NCBI RefSeq assembly: GCF_904849725.1
Contig: NC_058522.1
Coordinates: 232,661,084 to 232,725,083 of the forward strand
From: Hordeum vulgare subsp. vulgare
Lineage: Eukaryota; Streptophyta; Magnoliopsida; Poales; Poaceae
Direction: 5' to 3'
Length of the DNA stretch: 64,000 nt
Under the pieces are notes generated by a model. It did no database searches. It saw nothing but the letters and a program-made list of their open reading frames with translations, and had not been told where the DNA came from. Position numbers and translations under genes: made by a program. Below are positions 23,713 through 37,349 of the stretch, one piece after another (positions within the stretch are counted from its first letter, which is position 1; each line of letters opens with the position of its first letter).

Positions 23713-26629
23713 CTTTTATCACCTCATCAAAGCGCTTATTCCAACTCCGAGATGCTTGCGCCAGTCCATAAATGGATCGCTGGAGCTTGCATACTTTGTT
23801 AGCATTATTTTTATCGACAAAACCTTCGGGTTGCATCATATACAACTCTTCCTTAAGAAAACCATTAAGGAACGCCGTTTTGACATCCATCTGCCAGATT
23901 TCATAATCGAAAAATGCAGCTATTGCTAACATGATTTGGCTGGACTTAAGCATAGCTACCGGTGAGAACGTCTAATCATAGTCAACTCCTTGAACTTGTG
24001 AAAAACCTTTGCCACAAGTCGAGCTTTATAAATGGTCACATTACTGTCTGCGTCCGTCTTCTTCTTAAAGATCCATTTGTTCTGAATAGCCTTGTGGCCT
24101 TCATGTAGTACTTCCAAAGTCCACACTATGTTTTCGTACATAGATCATATCTCGGACTTCATGGCCTCCAGTCATTTGTTGGAATCCGGGCCCACCATTT
24201 CTTCTTCATAATTCGTAGGTTCATTGTTGTCTAACAACATGATTGATAAGACAGGGTTACCGTACCACTCAAGAGTAGTACGTGATCTTGTCGACCTGAG
24301 AGGTCCAATAGGAACTTGATCCAAAGTTTCATGATCATCATCATTAACTTCCTCCTCAACCGGCGTCGCAACGACAGGGGTTTCCCCTTGCCCTGTGCCA
24401 CCATCTAGAAGGGTTAGAGGTTCGACAACCTCATCAAGTTCTATCTTCCTCCCACTCAATTCTTTCGAGAGAAACTCCTTCTCAAGAAAAGCTCCATTCT
24501 TAGCAATAGATACCTTGCCCTCGGATTTGAGATAGAAGGCGTACTCAACTGTCTCCTTCGGGTAACCTATGAAGATGCACTTTTCCGCTTTGGGTTCCAG
24601 CTTTTCAGGCTCAAACTTTTTGACATAAGCATCACATCCCCAAACTTAAGAAACGACTATTTCGGTCTTTTGCCATACCACAGTTCGTATGGTGTCGTCT
24701 CAACGGATTTTGATGGTGCCCCATTTAAATAGAATGCAACTGTCTCTAATGCATAACCCCAAAACGATAACGGCAAATCGGTAAGAGACATCATAGATCA
24801 CACCATTTCTAGCAAACTACGATTATGACATTCGGACACACCATTACGCTGTGGTGTTCTAGGCATTGTCAACTGTGAAACAATTCCACATTGTCTTAAG
24901 TGAGCACCAAACTCGAAACTCAGATATTCACCCCCACGATCAACCCGTAGGAACTTGATCTTCTTGTTACGATGATTTTCAACTTCACTCTGAAATTGCT
25001 TGAACTTCTCAAGCGTTTCAGACTTGTGCTTCATCAAGTAGATATATCCGTACCTACTCAAATCGTCAGTGAAGGTGAGAAAATAACGATATCCGTCGCG
25101 CGCCTCCACACTCATCGGACCGCACACATCGATATGTATGATTTCCAACAAGTCACTTGCACGCTCCATTGTTCCGGAGAACGGAGTCTTAGTCATCTTT
25201 CCATGAGGCATGGTTCGCATGTGTCAAGTGATTCAAAGTCATGTGACTCCAAAAGTCTATCGGAATGGAGTTTCTTCATGCGCTTTACACCAATATGACC
25301 TAAGCGGCAGTGCCACAAAAACATGGCGCTATCATTGTTAACTCTAACTGTTTTGGTATCAATGTTACGTATATGTGTTTCATCGCTATCAAGATTCAAT
25401 ATGAACAATCCTCTCACATTGGGTGCATGACCATAAAAGATATTACTCATAGAAATAGAACAACCATTATTCTCTGACTTAAATGAGTAACCGTCTCGCA
25501 ATAAACAAGATCCAGATATAATGTTCATGCTTAACGCAGGCACTAAATAACAATTATTTAAGTTCATAACTAATCCTGATGGTAACTGAAGTGAAACTGT
25601 GCCGACAGCGATTGCATCAACCATGGAACCATTTCCCACGCGCATCGTCACTTCATCCTTCGCTAGCCTTCGTTTATTCCGCAGTTCCTGTTTCGAGTTG
25701 CAAATATGAGCAACAGAACCGGTACCGAATACCCAGGCACTACTACGAGAACTGGTTAAGTACACATCAATAACATGTATATCGAATATACCTGATTTTT
25801 CCTTAGCCGCCTTCTTATCAGCCAAATACTTGGGGCAGTTGCGCTTCCAGTGACCTAGTCCCTTGCAATAATAACACTCTATTTCAAGCTTAGGCCCGGC
25901 CTTGGGTTTCTTCGTCGGATAGGCAACAGGCTTGCCGCTCTTCTTGGAGTTACACTTCTTGCCTTTGTCGTTTCTCTTGAAACTAGTGGTTTTATTGACA
26001 ATCAACAATTGATGCTCTTTCCGGAGTTCTGACTCTGCGACTTTCAGCATCGCGAATAACTCGCCGGGTGACTTGTTCATCCCTTGCATGTTATAGTTCA
26101 ACACAAAGCTCTTGTAGCTTGGTGGCAGTAATTGAAGAATTCAGTCAGTAATAGCTTCTTGCGGGAGTTCAATCCCCAGCTCAACTAGACGGTTTGAGTA
26201 CCCAGACATTTTGAGCACATGTTTACTGACACACGAATTCTCCTCCATCTTGCAAGCATAGAATTTATCGGAGGTCTCATACCTCTCGATCCGAGCGTTC
26301 TTCTGAAAGATAAACTTCAACTCCTAGAACATCTCATATGCTCCATGACGCTCAAAGCGACGTTGAAGTCCCGGCTCTAAGCCATACAAGACTGCACATT
26401 GAACTACTGAGTAGTCCTCCTTACGTGTTCACCAGAAGTTCTTAACATATTGGTCAGCTGTAGTGGGTGGTTCATCTCCTAGCGCAGCATTAAGGACATA
26501 ATCCTTCTTCCCAGCTTGCAGGAGCAACTTAAGATTACGAGCCCAGTCTACAAAGTTGCTTCCATCATCTTTCAACTTAGCTTTCTCTAAGAATGTATTA
26601 AAATTCAGGATGACTGTCGCGTGAACCAT
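23713..26629 (-). pseudogene. Element C gag-protease-integrase-RT fragment (Copia, degraded)
   Basis: This is the minus-strand polyprotein of Angela/BARE type, starting at ATG 26627-26629 and aligning with element A. Recognisable parts are gag (from 26629), the CCHC knuckle (CYYCKGLGHWKRNC near 25865), a protease-like segment WVFGTGS where the catalytic Asp is replaced by Gly, the integrase HHCC and DDE regions (about 24800-25330), and reverse transcriptase start (NKWIFKKKTDADSN to the SIYGLAQASRSWNKRF segment, about 23720-24100). Many stops and frameshifts split it into short frames. The polyprotein continues at 4588-3520 beyond element E. Confidence 0.85.
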
Positions 26630-27900
26630 TGATCTACAACACAATTTTTTGCAAAGTGGACTTAGACTATGTTTAAGATAATTAGAGTTTAACTAATCAA
26701 ATTACTAATAAACTCCCACTCAAAAAGTACATCTCTCTAGTCATTTGAGTGGTACATGATCAAAATTCACTAACTCAAGTCCGATCATCACGTGAATTGA
26801 GAATAGTTTTAGTGGTAAGCATCTCTATGCTAATCATATCAACCATACGATTCATGCTCAACCTTTCGGTCTCATGTGTTCCGAGGCCAGGTCTGCACAT
26901 GCTAGGCTCGTCAAGTTTAACCCGAGTGTTCCGCGTGTGCAACTGTTTTGCACCCGTTGTATGTGAACGTTGAGTCTATCACACCCGATCAACACGTGGT
27001 GTCTCGAAACGACGAACTGTCACAACGGTGCACAATTGGGAAGAACACAATTTCATCTTGAAATTTTAGTGTGAGATCACCTTATAATGCTACCGTCGTT
27101 CTAAGCAAAATAAGGTGCATAAAAGGATTAACATCACATGCAATTCATAAGTGACATGATGTGGCCATCATCTTGTGCTTCTTGATCTCCATCACTTAAG
27201 CACCGGCATGATCATCTTGTCATCGGCACCACACCATGATCTCCATCATCATGACCTCCATCAACATGTCACCATCGAGGTTTTCATGCTATCTATGCTA
27301 GTACTACTAAATCTACGACCTAGCAATATAGTAAACGCATCTGCAAACACAAACGTTAGTTTAAAGGCAACCCTATGGCTCATGTCGGTTGTCGTAGCAT
27401 CGACGTGCAAGTCGATATTAACTATTACAACATGATCATCTCATACACCCAATATATCATATCACGTCATCGGCCATGTCATATCACAAGCATACCCTTC
27501 AAAAACAAGTTAGACGTCCTCTAATTTGTTGTTGCATGGTTTACGTGGCTGCTATGGGTATCTAGTATGATCGCATCTTACTTACGCAAAAAACCCACAA
27601 CGGAGATGTGCAAATTGCAATTTAACCTCTCCAAGGACCGCCTCGATCAAAACTAATTCAACTAAAGTTGAAGAAACAGGCACCCTCCAGTCATCTTTAT
27701 GCAACGAAGTTGCATGTCAATCGATGAAACCAGTCTCTCGTAAGCGTATGAGTTATGTCGGTCCGGGCCGCTTCAATCCAACAATACCGCCGAATCGAGA
27801 AAAGACTAAGGAGGGCAGCAAATCGAACATCACCATCCACAAAACCTTTTGTGTTCTACTCGAGATAACATCTACGCATGAACCTAGCTCATGATGCCAC
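26630..27900 (-). mobile_element. Copia element C, untranslated leader and primer-binding site
   Basis: This is the leader between 5' LTR and gag on the minus strand. The complement of 27883-27899 is the Met-tRNA-type primer site, 1 bp from the LTR. It is colinear with 37350-38604 of element A in opposite orientation. It is non-coding. Confidence 0.75.
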
Positions 27901-29725
27901 TGTTGGGCAACGTTGCATGGGAAACAAAAAAAATTCCTACGCACACGAAGGCCTATCATGGTGATGTCCCTCTACGAGTGGAGGTTAGATCTACATACCC
28001 TTGGAGATCGCTCAGCAGGAAGCATTAAGAAACACGGTTGATGTAGTGGAACATCTTCACGTGCCTCGAACCGTCCCACGATCCGTCCCATGAACTGTCT
28101 CGTGATCCGTCCCACAATCCGTTCCGATCTAGCGTCGAACGGACGGCACCTCCGCGTTCAGCATATGTAAAACACAACGATGATCTCAGCCTTCTTGATC
28201 CAGCAAGTAAGACAGAGAAGTAGATGAGTTCTCCGGCAGCATGACGGCACTCCGGTGCTGGTGATGATCTACTCTTGCAGGGTTCCGCCCGAGCTCCATA
28301 GAAATCCGATCTAGAGGTAAAACTATGTGGAATAGTCTAGAGTTGCACGTGTCAAAGTTATGTCTCAAAAAGCCCTAAACCACCACTATATATAGGAGGA
28401 GGGGAGGGGAAAGCCTTGAGGCACAAGGGCCTCAAGATGCGCCGGCCGCCAGGAGGAGGACTCCTCCTCCTATTCGTTTTGGGAAGAAGGAGTCCTCCTC
28501 TTCCTTCCCACCTCCCTCTTTCCTTTTTTTCTTCTTTTCTTTTGGTATTTTCTTATGTGGCACCATAGCCCTCTTGGCCTGACTCCACCAGCCCAATAAG
28601 GACTTGGTGCGCCACCCTAGGGCCTTGGGCTCACTCCCGGGTGGGTGGGCCCCTCCCGGTAAACACCCGGAACCCATTCTTCACTCCCGGTACAATGCCG
28701 GTAATGCCCGAAACTTCCCGGTGACCAAATGAAACCATCCTATATATCAATCTTTGTTTCCGGACCATTCCAAAAACGCTCGTGACATCCATGATCTCAT
28801 CCGGGACCCCTAACAACATTCGGTAAGCACACATATAACTCAACTATACTAAAACATCACCGAACCTTAAGTGTGCAGATCCTGCGGGTTCGAGAACTAT
28901 GTAGACATGACCCGAGGCACTCCTCGGTCAATATCCAACAGTAGCACCTCGATGCTCATATTGGATCCTACATATTCTCCGAAGATCTTATCGGTTGAAC
29001 CACAGTGTCAAGGATTCATATAATCTCGTCTGTCATTCCCTTTGTTCTTCGGTATGTTACTTCCCGAGATTCGATCGTCGGTATCTGCATACCTATTTCA
29101 ATCTCGTTACCGGCAAGTCTCTTTACTCGTTCCATAATACAAGATCCCGTGACTTACACTTAGTCACATTGCTTGCAAGGCTTGTGTGTGATGTTGTATT
29201 ACCGAGTGCGCCCCGAGATACCTCTCCGTCACACGGAGTGAAAAATCCCAGTCTTGATCCATACTAACTGAACGGACACCTTCGAAGATACTTGTGGAGC
29301 ACCTTTATAGTCACCCAGTTACGTTGCGACGTTTGAAACACACAAGGTATTCCTCCGGTGCCAGTGAGTTATATGATCTCATGGTCATAGGAATAAATAC
29401 TTGACACGCAGAAAACAATAGCAATAAAATGACACGATCAATATGCTACGTTCATAGTTTGGGTCTAGTCCATCACATGATTCTCCTAATGATTTGATCC
29501 AGTTATCAAGTGACAACACTTGCATATAGTCAGAAAACCTTGACTATCATTGATCAACTGCCTAGTCAACTAGAGGCTTGCTAGGGACATTGTTTTGCCT
29601 ATGTATCCACACATGTATCTATGTTTTCATTCAATACAATTATAGCATGGATAATAAACGATTATCTTGTAATAGGAAACATAATAATAACTATTTATCA
29701 TTTCCTCTAGGGCATATTTCCAACA
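27901..29725 (-). mobile_element. Copia element C (Angela-like), 5' LTR
   Basis: The LTR is 1825 bp. The plus-strand reading runs from TGTTGGGC (27901) to ...TTCCAACA (29725). It pairs with 1638-3466 but differs at roughly 8-9% of compared sites, so C is either old or built from two related elements. The flank at 29726 does not duplicate the flank before 1638. Confidence 0.8.
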
Positions 29726-30883
29726 CCTTTGGGCCATGGCCAGCCGAACAAGCCCACCTAGGTGGCTGGTTCCCACCTTGGTTCGACCCATGTGGCCCTC
29801 CAGGGCTCGTGGCCCATCCCGGTGGGCCTCCGGTACCCCTTCGGTGATCCCGGTAACATACCGATTAATCCCGGAACCTTTCCGGCGACCGAAACTCGAC
29901 TTACCATATATAAATATTTACCTCCGGACTATTCCAGAACTCCTCTTGACATCCGAATCTCATCCGAGACTCCGAACAACCTTTGGTAACCACATATACA
30001 ATTCTTATCACAACTCTAGCGTCACTGAACCTCAAGTGCGTAGACCCTACGGGTTCGGGAACCATGCAGACATGACCGAGACACCTCTCTGGTCAATAAC
30101 CAATAGCGGGATTTGGATACTCATATTGGCTCCTGCATATTCCACGATGATCTCATCGGATGAACCACGATGTCAAGGATTCAATCAATCTTGTATACAA
30201 TTCCCTTTGTCTATCGGCATGTTACTTGCGCGAGATTCAATCGTCGGTATCCCTATATCTTGTTCAATCTCATTAGTGACAAGTCTCTTTACTTGTTCCG
30301 TAACACATAATCCCGTGACCAACTCCTTGATCACATTGAGCTCATTATGATGATGTATTATCGAGTGGGCCCTGAGATACCTCTCTGTCACCCGGAGTGA
30401 CAAATCCCAATCTCGATTTGTGCCAACCCAACAAACACTTTCAGATATACCTGTAGTGCACATTTATAGTCACCTAGTTACGTTGCAACGTTTGATTTAC
30501 CCAAAGAATTCCTATGGTATCCGGGAGTTGCACAATCTCATGGTCTAAGGAAATGACACTTGACATTAGAAAAGCTCTAGCATACTAACTATATGATCTT
30601 GTGCTATGCTTAGGTTTGGGTCATATCCATCACATCATTCTCCTAATGACGTGATCCCGTTATCAACGACATCCAATGTCCATGATCAGGAAACCATGAT
30701 CATCTATTGATCAACGAGCTAGTCAATTAGAGGCTCACTAGGGACATGGTGTGGTCTATGTATTCACACATGTATTACGGTTTCCGGTTAATACAATTAT
30801 AGCATGAACAATAGACAATTATCATGAACAAGGAAATATAATAATAACCATTTTATTATTTCCTCTAGGGCATATTTCCAACA
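29726..30883 (-). mobile_element. Copia element D, 5' LTR, start-side portion
   Basis: It contains the minus-strand LTR start at 30883 (plus reading ...TTTCCAACA) and 712 bp (29727-30438) that duplicate 926-1637. Joining it with 352-925 gives one LTR of about 1731 bp. The next bases (TCGGC, 30884-30888) would be the D target site in G gag. The matching copy lies outside the window. Confidence 0.7.
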
Positions 30884-31505
30884 TCGGCATCTTCCCTTTG
30901 AGAGTTGGCTTTTGCACCGGCGCCTTCTCTGGGAAGCCTGGTCCCCTCTTCCGCCCGAGCACATTTGTCCGCCAGAGCATAAATCTCGGCAACATCCCAA
31001 ACCTTGTTCATTGCCAGCTCTTCTCGCATCTTGCGATTGCGTACGTTCTAATGGTATGCGCTGATGAAAGCGGCGGGATGAACGTCGGGAATGTTATGCT
31101 ATATGCGGCTGAATCTTTGGATATACTTGCGCAGAGTCTTGCCCTCTTTCTGGGGGATGAGGTGCAAGTCACTTCCGTGGCCAGGAGCTCGGTGGTCGCC
31201 GGTGAAGGCGCCAACCAACTCCTAACACAGGTCCTTCCAAGAAGAGATGGAGCTCTTGGGCAAGTGCATCAACCACGATCTGATGTTGGGCTTGAGCAGC
31301 AACGGGAAGTAGTTGGCGAGTATCTTGTCGTCGCGAGCCCCGGCAACCTGCACCGCAATGGTGTAAATGTTCAGGAACTCCGACGGGTGGGTCTTGCCAT
31401 CGTACTTCTCCGGAATCTCTGGTTTGAAGGTACGGGAAATGGGCCACAGGACTTGCCGCAGCTCACGAGTAAAAGAAGGACAACCCACCTCGTAAGGTAG
31501 GTCGA
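30884..31505 (-). pseudogene. Gypsy element G, gag fragment (downstream part)
   Basis: The minus-strand retrotransposon gag domain is seen in 31222-31488, with motifs PEKYDGKTHPSEFL and SWLMHLP typical of plant Gypsy gag. Read on minus, it continues from 47768 across element H: removing H and one target copy restores an uninterrupted frame. It is cut at 30884 by element D. The rest of G (pol, 3' LTR) is off the window to the left. Confidence 0.8.
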
Positions 31506-33158
31506 TGATGACGAGTTGATGGATATACCTCTCTCCCCTCGTTGGTTACCCCAAGTGAAAGGTTGAGATGTAGTCAGCAGCAGATTTCCCATACATGGGG
31601 ACGGTAAGGTTTATCGAACCAGGAGGACTCCGAGGTTCAACAAGTAGGTGTCCGTTGCTCCGGCGCTAGCAGAGGACGTGGACCTACACACACAACAAAT
31701 AACTTTGATCCCAATGAGTTTAGAGAGGTTGTCAATCTCCCCGGCCTTGTAGTTTGCAAAGGATCAAACACAAGCGGGAATAGCGATGGTGATTGCAACG
31801 GAAAAGGAAATAAAAAAAGTAAATAGTGGAGGTGTAAACAGTAGTGGAAATATGGACCAAAGTCTCATGATGTTCACTAGTGATGTCTCTCTCCCAAAAG
31901 ACGATAAACAACTATGCGAGGTAAACAAATTACAACTGGGCAATTGACAGAATTATAAATGCACCGCAATGCTAATCATGTTACTAGAAAGTTAGAGGCT
32001 CAAAATTAATGGGCAGTACGCCAAGACAAGTAGACTGTTTATTCATTAGCATCTACTCACTAATCATCCACCTTGAGATATCTATCCAGAACATATCGCT
32101 GGTATTAAGTTGTGAGCTCCACCCAAAGTGTAAACTCAAAGCAACGGACAACTGCATTAACGAACTTTGCGTAAGGTAAACAATCCTTGCAATTGTGTTC
32201 ACAAACACCGTTTTTTTCTCCCTGGTGGCAACAACACATCCCCTAGTCTCATGTTTTTGTCACTCAAGCTAGACATCAGGGGGCATGAACCCACAATCAT
32301 GCATAACGCTCCCTCTTGGAGTTACAATCTACTACTCGGCCAAAGCACTAAAAAGAAACGGAGAATGTGCATGAATTACTCAAGAACATAATATAAAAGG
32401 GGAACCAAATATATAACTCATAACAATCTGAACATAATCTCATAATCCATCGGATCCCAGCAAACTCAGCATAGCAACAACAGGTAAATTACATAGATGC
32501 CTTGATCATGTAGGGCAGCTCACAAGGGCTAAGAATTGAAGCACAAGATTGGAGATAAGACATCACATAACTACTAGTCATGGACCCATGGTCCAAGGAG
32601 GACTACTCACGGCACGTCCGGGAAGCGTCCATGGTGGTGGAGAAGCTCCCGGAGGTCAATCCTCCCTCCGGCAGGGTGCCGGGAAGAGGTCTTCTGAAGC
32701 TCCCGATCTCAGAAGCGCTACGGCGGCGGAACGATGGAGAAATTCGCGATTCTAGATCTCGTCTGAGGGTTTTCCGTCCAGGGGGTAAATATAGGCCGAA
32801 GGAGGGCACCAGAGGGGGTGGCCCCCACCGAGGCGGCCTCTCCATGCGGCCAGGGGGCAGGCCGCGCCACCAGGTCACCTGGAGGCCTGGTGACCACCAG
32901 AGCCCACCTTGATGCTTCATGAAGCTTCCGTCATGCTGATTTTTATATATTTTTCTCGGGATTTTTGAGGCTCTGGAAATTGGGGTAAAGTCCATGCAAA
33001 TAAGACATCAGCAGATAGAAACTGGCACTGGATGCACTGAGTTAGTAGGTTAGTCCAAATATGTGTAAAAAGGTATAAAAGTGTATCAAAACATATAACA
33101 ATGTCACCCAAAATATCATGGAACAAACATAAATTATAGATACGTTTGGGATGTATCA
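31506..33158 (-). mobile_element. Athila-like Gypsy element H, 3' LTR
   Basis: The LTR is 1653 bp, from TGATGACGAG (31506) to ...GATGTATCA (33158) in plus reading. It pairs with 46115-47767, which has exactly the same length and roughly 6-7% mismatch in the first 250 bp by eye. The outer flank GTCGA (31501-31505) matches GTCGC (47768-47772) as a 5-bp target duplication with one change. Confidence 0.85.
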
Positions 33159-35528
33159 ACATCCCCGAGCTTAATTCCTGCTCATCCTTGAGTAGGTAAA
33201 TGATAACACAAATAATTTCTGTGGTGACATGCTAACACACATATAAGAACTGCAAAGTAAAGCAAATAAGATATGCAATTCAAGTCAAGACAATAACCAG
33301 CAAGAGTCTATATCTAGTATTGAAATTAGTAAAGTAAGAACATAAAGGTGCAAGAGCTCTCGCTGTCCGTGACTCGAATGTCTCCAAATGGTGTTTGCAT
33401 GCAAGAAGTGGGAGATGGGTTGAGAGCATAAAAATAGTTTTTAATTGGGAACTCAATCTACTAAAACTTCACACTTGGTCTCCTTCGGAATCTTATTTTG
33501 ACTCATCCCCAGACCACTAGTCAGGCACAAGGCAAAATGATCCTCTCTCTTTCGACTTTGAGCGCTCATGCAATGGATGAAGGCAAGCAAGATATATTGG
33601 CACTTAGGATGGCAAAGAGGATAATGATGGGGAAGGAAGACAAAAAAGGTGTGAAAGGCTCACATCAATGAGGACAACCATAGGCGAGAGAAAGCCAAAT
33701 GATAGATATGATGTGAGGAGTAGGGATTGCCATGCAACGAATGCACATATGAGCTAAGGTAAGCTCTCAAATGGAACTAGTGGGGTGCATCCAACTTGCT
33801 TGCTCATGAATACCTAGAGCTCATTTGAGGAGGCTCATCATTGGAATATACAAGCCAAGTTCTATAGTGTAAGGGTCCCCACATAGTTATGCATGAATGA
33901 TAATCTCTATGGATCACAAATATAACAATGGAGTACGAGTGTGTATTTTTCAAAAGGAATAGTACTGTTTCCCCTACTCTCTTTTTATTTCTTTTTATTT
34001 CTTTTTTATGGCCTCTTTGGCTCTTTCTATTTATCTCTCATTTCTCCTCTTTGGGATCTTTTCATGTGTCCTCTTTTGGGATCATTTAATTTGTCCTCTT
34101 TGGGATCTTTTCCTCACTTAAGGGCAACACTCTATTTTTTAGAAGAATAAAAAGAAAATCTTCACACTTTATAAGAAGTACTCAACATAAAGGTAAATGA
34201 AAACTATCATGATGTATGCAAATGTATGCCTCTGCCAGTGTAGCAGGATATACAATGATACTAGCGCATCATGTAGCAATAGTAAGGGCAAAGCCCAACT
34301 AGCATGCGGCTCCTCGATCAAGCAAAAACATGTATGACATGAAGATCAAGTCATGATATGGTGGATGTTGCATGGCAATGCATCTTGGAAAGGCTATGGA
34401 AATGCATTAATAGGTAGGTATGGTGGCTGTTTTGAGGAAGGAAATAATGAGGCTTATGATGACAGAGTGTGTCATGCCAACGGTTTGGATGCACCGGCGA
34501 AGTATGCACCAACTCTCAAGATGAGAAAGGGCAATGCACGGTACCAAAGAGGCTAGCAAAATATGGATGGTGGAAGTGCCAATAATCAAATACTCACACT
34601 AGTCTGAAGAACTCATGCACTTATTATCAGTAACTCTCTATCTAGTCAGGAGATTCACAAAGAGACAAGTACCCTGAGGAGGAGTGTTTGGGGGTTTTGT
34701 TATCCTTGCGCATCCTCAACCCATGATAACGTGAGGGTACTCTATATATTCCAACCCCTCAAGAGGTTAGTGATTCATCTAGTAGCTAGAGTTCTCAACT
34801 ATTTTTTTGTTTTTGAAAATACACATGGATTTCCCAAAATACGACACCTATCACTAATAGGCTCAAGATCTTGACACCAATAGTCCAAACATTACTCAAA
34901 TCAATATCTCAAAACTACTGCAAGTTACTACTATACTTAAATAGCAACCTCAGTTACCTACTAATGCAAGACACACAACTCAGTGCAACAAGCCAACTCT
35001 CTAAACAAGATAAGCATGATAACTCAAGAGAGTTTCAAAAGCAACCTAAATAAAAGCTCTTAAAAAGAATAAGCATGAAAACTAAGTTCTAAGCATGACA
35101 ACAACTATGAAAAGATAAAGAACACACAAAAAGATAAGCATGAAAACCTATGTTGTGTTCTATGGCAGAGTGGAGCGTGTTTCTCTCCCAAACAAAGAAG
35201 GCTAGGGTCCAACTTGTTATGAGTAGCAAGCAAAACTAAAACAAACTAAAAAGTAAAGAGCGGACGTTCCAAGCATAGCACATAACATATGAAGTGATAA
35301 ATTATAGCATGGAGAAGGATGAACTGATGATTGTTGATGGAGAAGGGGATGCACGGCGGCATCCCCAAGCTTAGACACTTGAGTCTACTTGAATATTTAT
35401 TGGGGGTTCATGGGGGCATCCCCAAGCATGAGCACTTGACACTCCTGGATCTTCTTTCATCATCTTCCATCGTATACTTGAAAACTCCCTACATACGAAA
35501 CTCATCATAAGCTGATTAGAGTGGTTAG
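33159..35528 (-). mobile_element. Element H internal region, 3' side (non-coding)
   Basis: This stretch between the H 3' LTR and the insertion point of element A has no recognisable protein in six frames. Its first part is homologous to 63079-63642 in the second Athila-like element. It includes a T-rich stretch and a short GGGATCATTT/GGGATCTTTT repeat near 34020-34110. No reverse transcriptase or integrase motif was found where a complete Athila element would have them. The last 5 bp are the target copy GTTAG of element A. Confidence 0.7.
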
Positions 35529-37349
35529 TGTTGGAATTATGCCCTAGAGGCAATAATAAATATAGTTATTATTATAATTCCTGTATCAAGATAATAGTTT
35601 ATTATCCATGCTATAATTGTATTGAATGAAGACTCATTTACATGTGTGGATACATAGACAAAACACCGTCCCTAGCATGCCTCTAGTTGGCTAGCCAGTT
35701 GATCGATGATAGTCAGTGTCTTCTGATTATGAACAAGGTGTTGTTGCTTGATAACTGGATCACGTCATTGGGAGAATCACGTGATGGATTAGACCCAAAC
35801 TAATAGACGTAGCATGTTGATCGTGTCATTTTGTTGCTACAGTTTTCTGCGTCAAGTATTTATTCCTATGACCATGAGATCATATAACTCACTGACACCG
35901 GAGGAATGCTTTCTGTGTATCAAAAGTCGCAACGTAACTGGGTGACTATAAAGATGCTCTACAGGTATCTCCGAAGGTGTTAGTTGAGTTAGTATGGATC
36001 AAGACAGGGATTTGTCACTCCGTGTGACAGAGAGGTATCTCGGGGCCCACTCGATAATACAACATCACACACAAGCCTTGCAAGCAATGTAACTTAGTGT
36101 AAGTTGCGGGATCTTGTATTACGGAACGAGTAAATAAACTTGCCGGTAAACGAGATTGAAATAGGTATGCGGATACTGACGATCGAATCTCGGGCAAGTA
36201 ACATACCGAAGGACAAAGGGAATGACATACGGGATTATACGAATCCTTGGCACTGAGGTTCAAACGATAAGATCTTTGTAGAATATGTAGGATCCAATAT
36301 GGGCATCCAGGTCCCGCTATTGGATATTGACCGAGGAGTCTCTCGGGTCATGTCTACATAGTTCTCGAACCCGCAGGGTCTGCACACTTAAGGTTCGACG
36401 TTGTTTTATGCGTATTTGAGTTATATGGTTGGTTACTGAATGTTGTTCGGAGTCCCGGATGAGATCACGGACGTCATGAGGGTTTCCGGAATGGTCCGGA
36501 AACGAAGATTGATATATAGGATGACCTCATTTGATTACCGGAAGGTTTTCGGAGTTACCGGGAATGTACCGGGAATGACGAATGGGTTCCGGGAGTTCAC
36601 TGGGGGGCAACCCACCCCGGGGAAGCCCATAGGCCATAAGGGTGGCGCACCAGCCCTTAGTGGGCTGGTGGGACAGCCCAAAAGGGCCCTATGCGCCAAG
36701 GATAAGAAATCAAGAGAGAAAGAAAAAAAAGGAGGAGGTGGGAAGGAAGGGGGACTCCCTCCCACCAAACCTAGTCCAACTCGGTTTGGGGGGGGGGGGA
36801 GAGAGTCCTCCCCCTTGGCTCGGCCGACCCCTTGAGGGTCCTTGGACCCCAAGGCAAGGCCCCCCTCCCTCCCACCTATATATACGGAGGTTTTAGGGCT
36901 GATTTGAGACGACTTTTCCACGGCAGCCCGACCACATACCTCCACGGTTTTTCCTCTAGATCGCGTTTCTGCGGAGCTCGGGCGGAGCCCTGCTGAGACA
37001 AGGTCATCACCAACCTCCGGAGCGCCGTCACGCTACCGGAGAACTCTTCTACCTCTCCGTCTCTCTTGCTGGATCAAGAAGGCCGAGATCATCGTCGAGC
37101 TGTACGTGTGCTGAACGCGGAGGTGCCGTCCGTTCGGTACTAGATCGTGGGACTGATCGCGGGATTGTTTGCGGGGCGGATCGAGGGACGTGAGGACGTT
37201 CCACTACATCAACCGCGTTCTCTAACGCTTCTGCTGTACGGTCTACAAGGGTATGTAGATCACTCATCCCCTCTCGTAGATGGACATCACCATGATAGGT
37301 CTTCGTGCGCATAGGAAAATTTTTGTTTCCCATGCGACGTTCCCCAACA
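35529..37349 (+). mobile_element. Angela/BARE-1-type Copia element A, 5' LTR
   Basis: The LTR is 1821 bp, from TGTTGGAATTATGCC (35529) to ...TTCCCCAACA (37349), preceded by the TSD GTTAG (35524-35528). A TATA-like CTATATATAC lies at 36876-36885. Compared by eye with the 3' LTR there are about 25 substitutions and a few small indels, or 1-1.5%. Confidence 0.95.
36876..36885 (+). promoter_or_regulatory. TATA box of the element A LTR
   Basis: CTATATATAC, just upstream of the R region, is conserved at 43977-43986 in the 3' LTR (with one change). It sits at the position expected for the TATA promoter of BARE-1-type elements. Confidence 0.6.

Noticed and set aside
30898..31500. 200-codon plus-strand frame as a host gene
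   Set aside because: It is antisense to a clear Gypsy gag on the minus strand (31222-31488).
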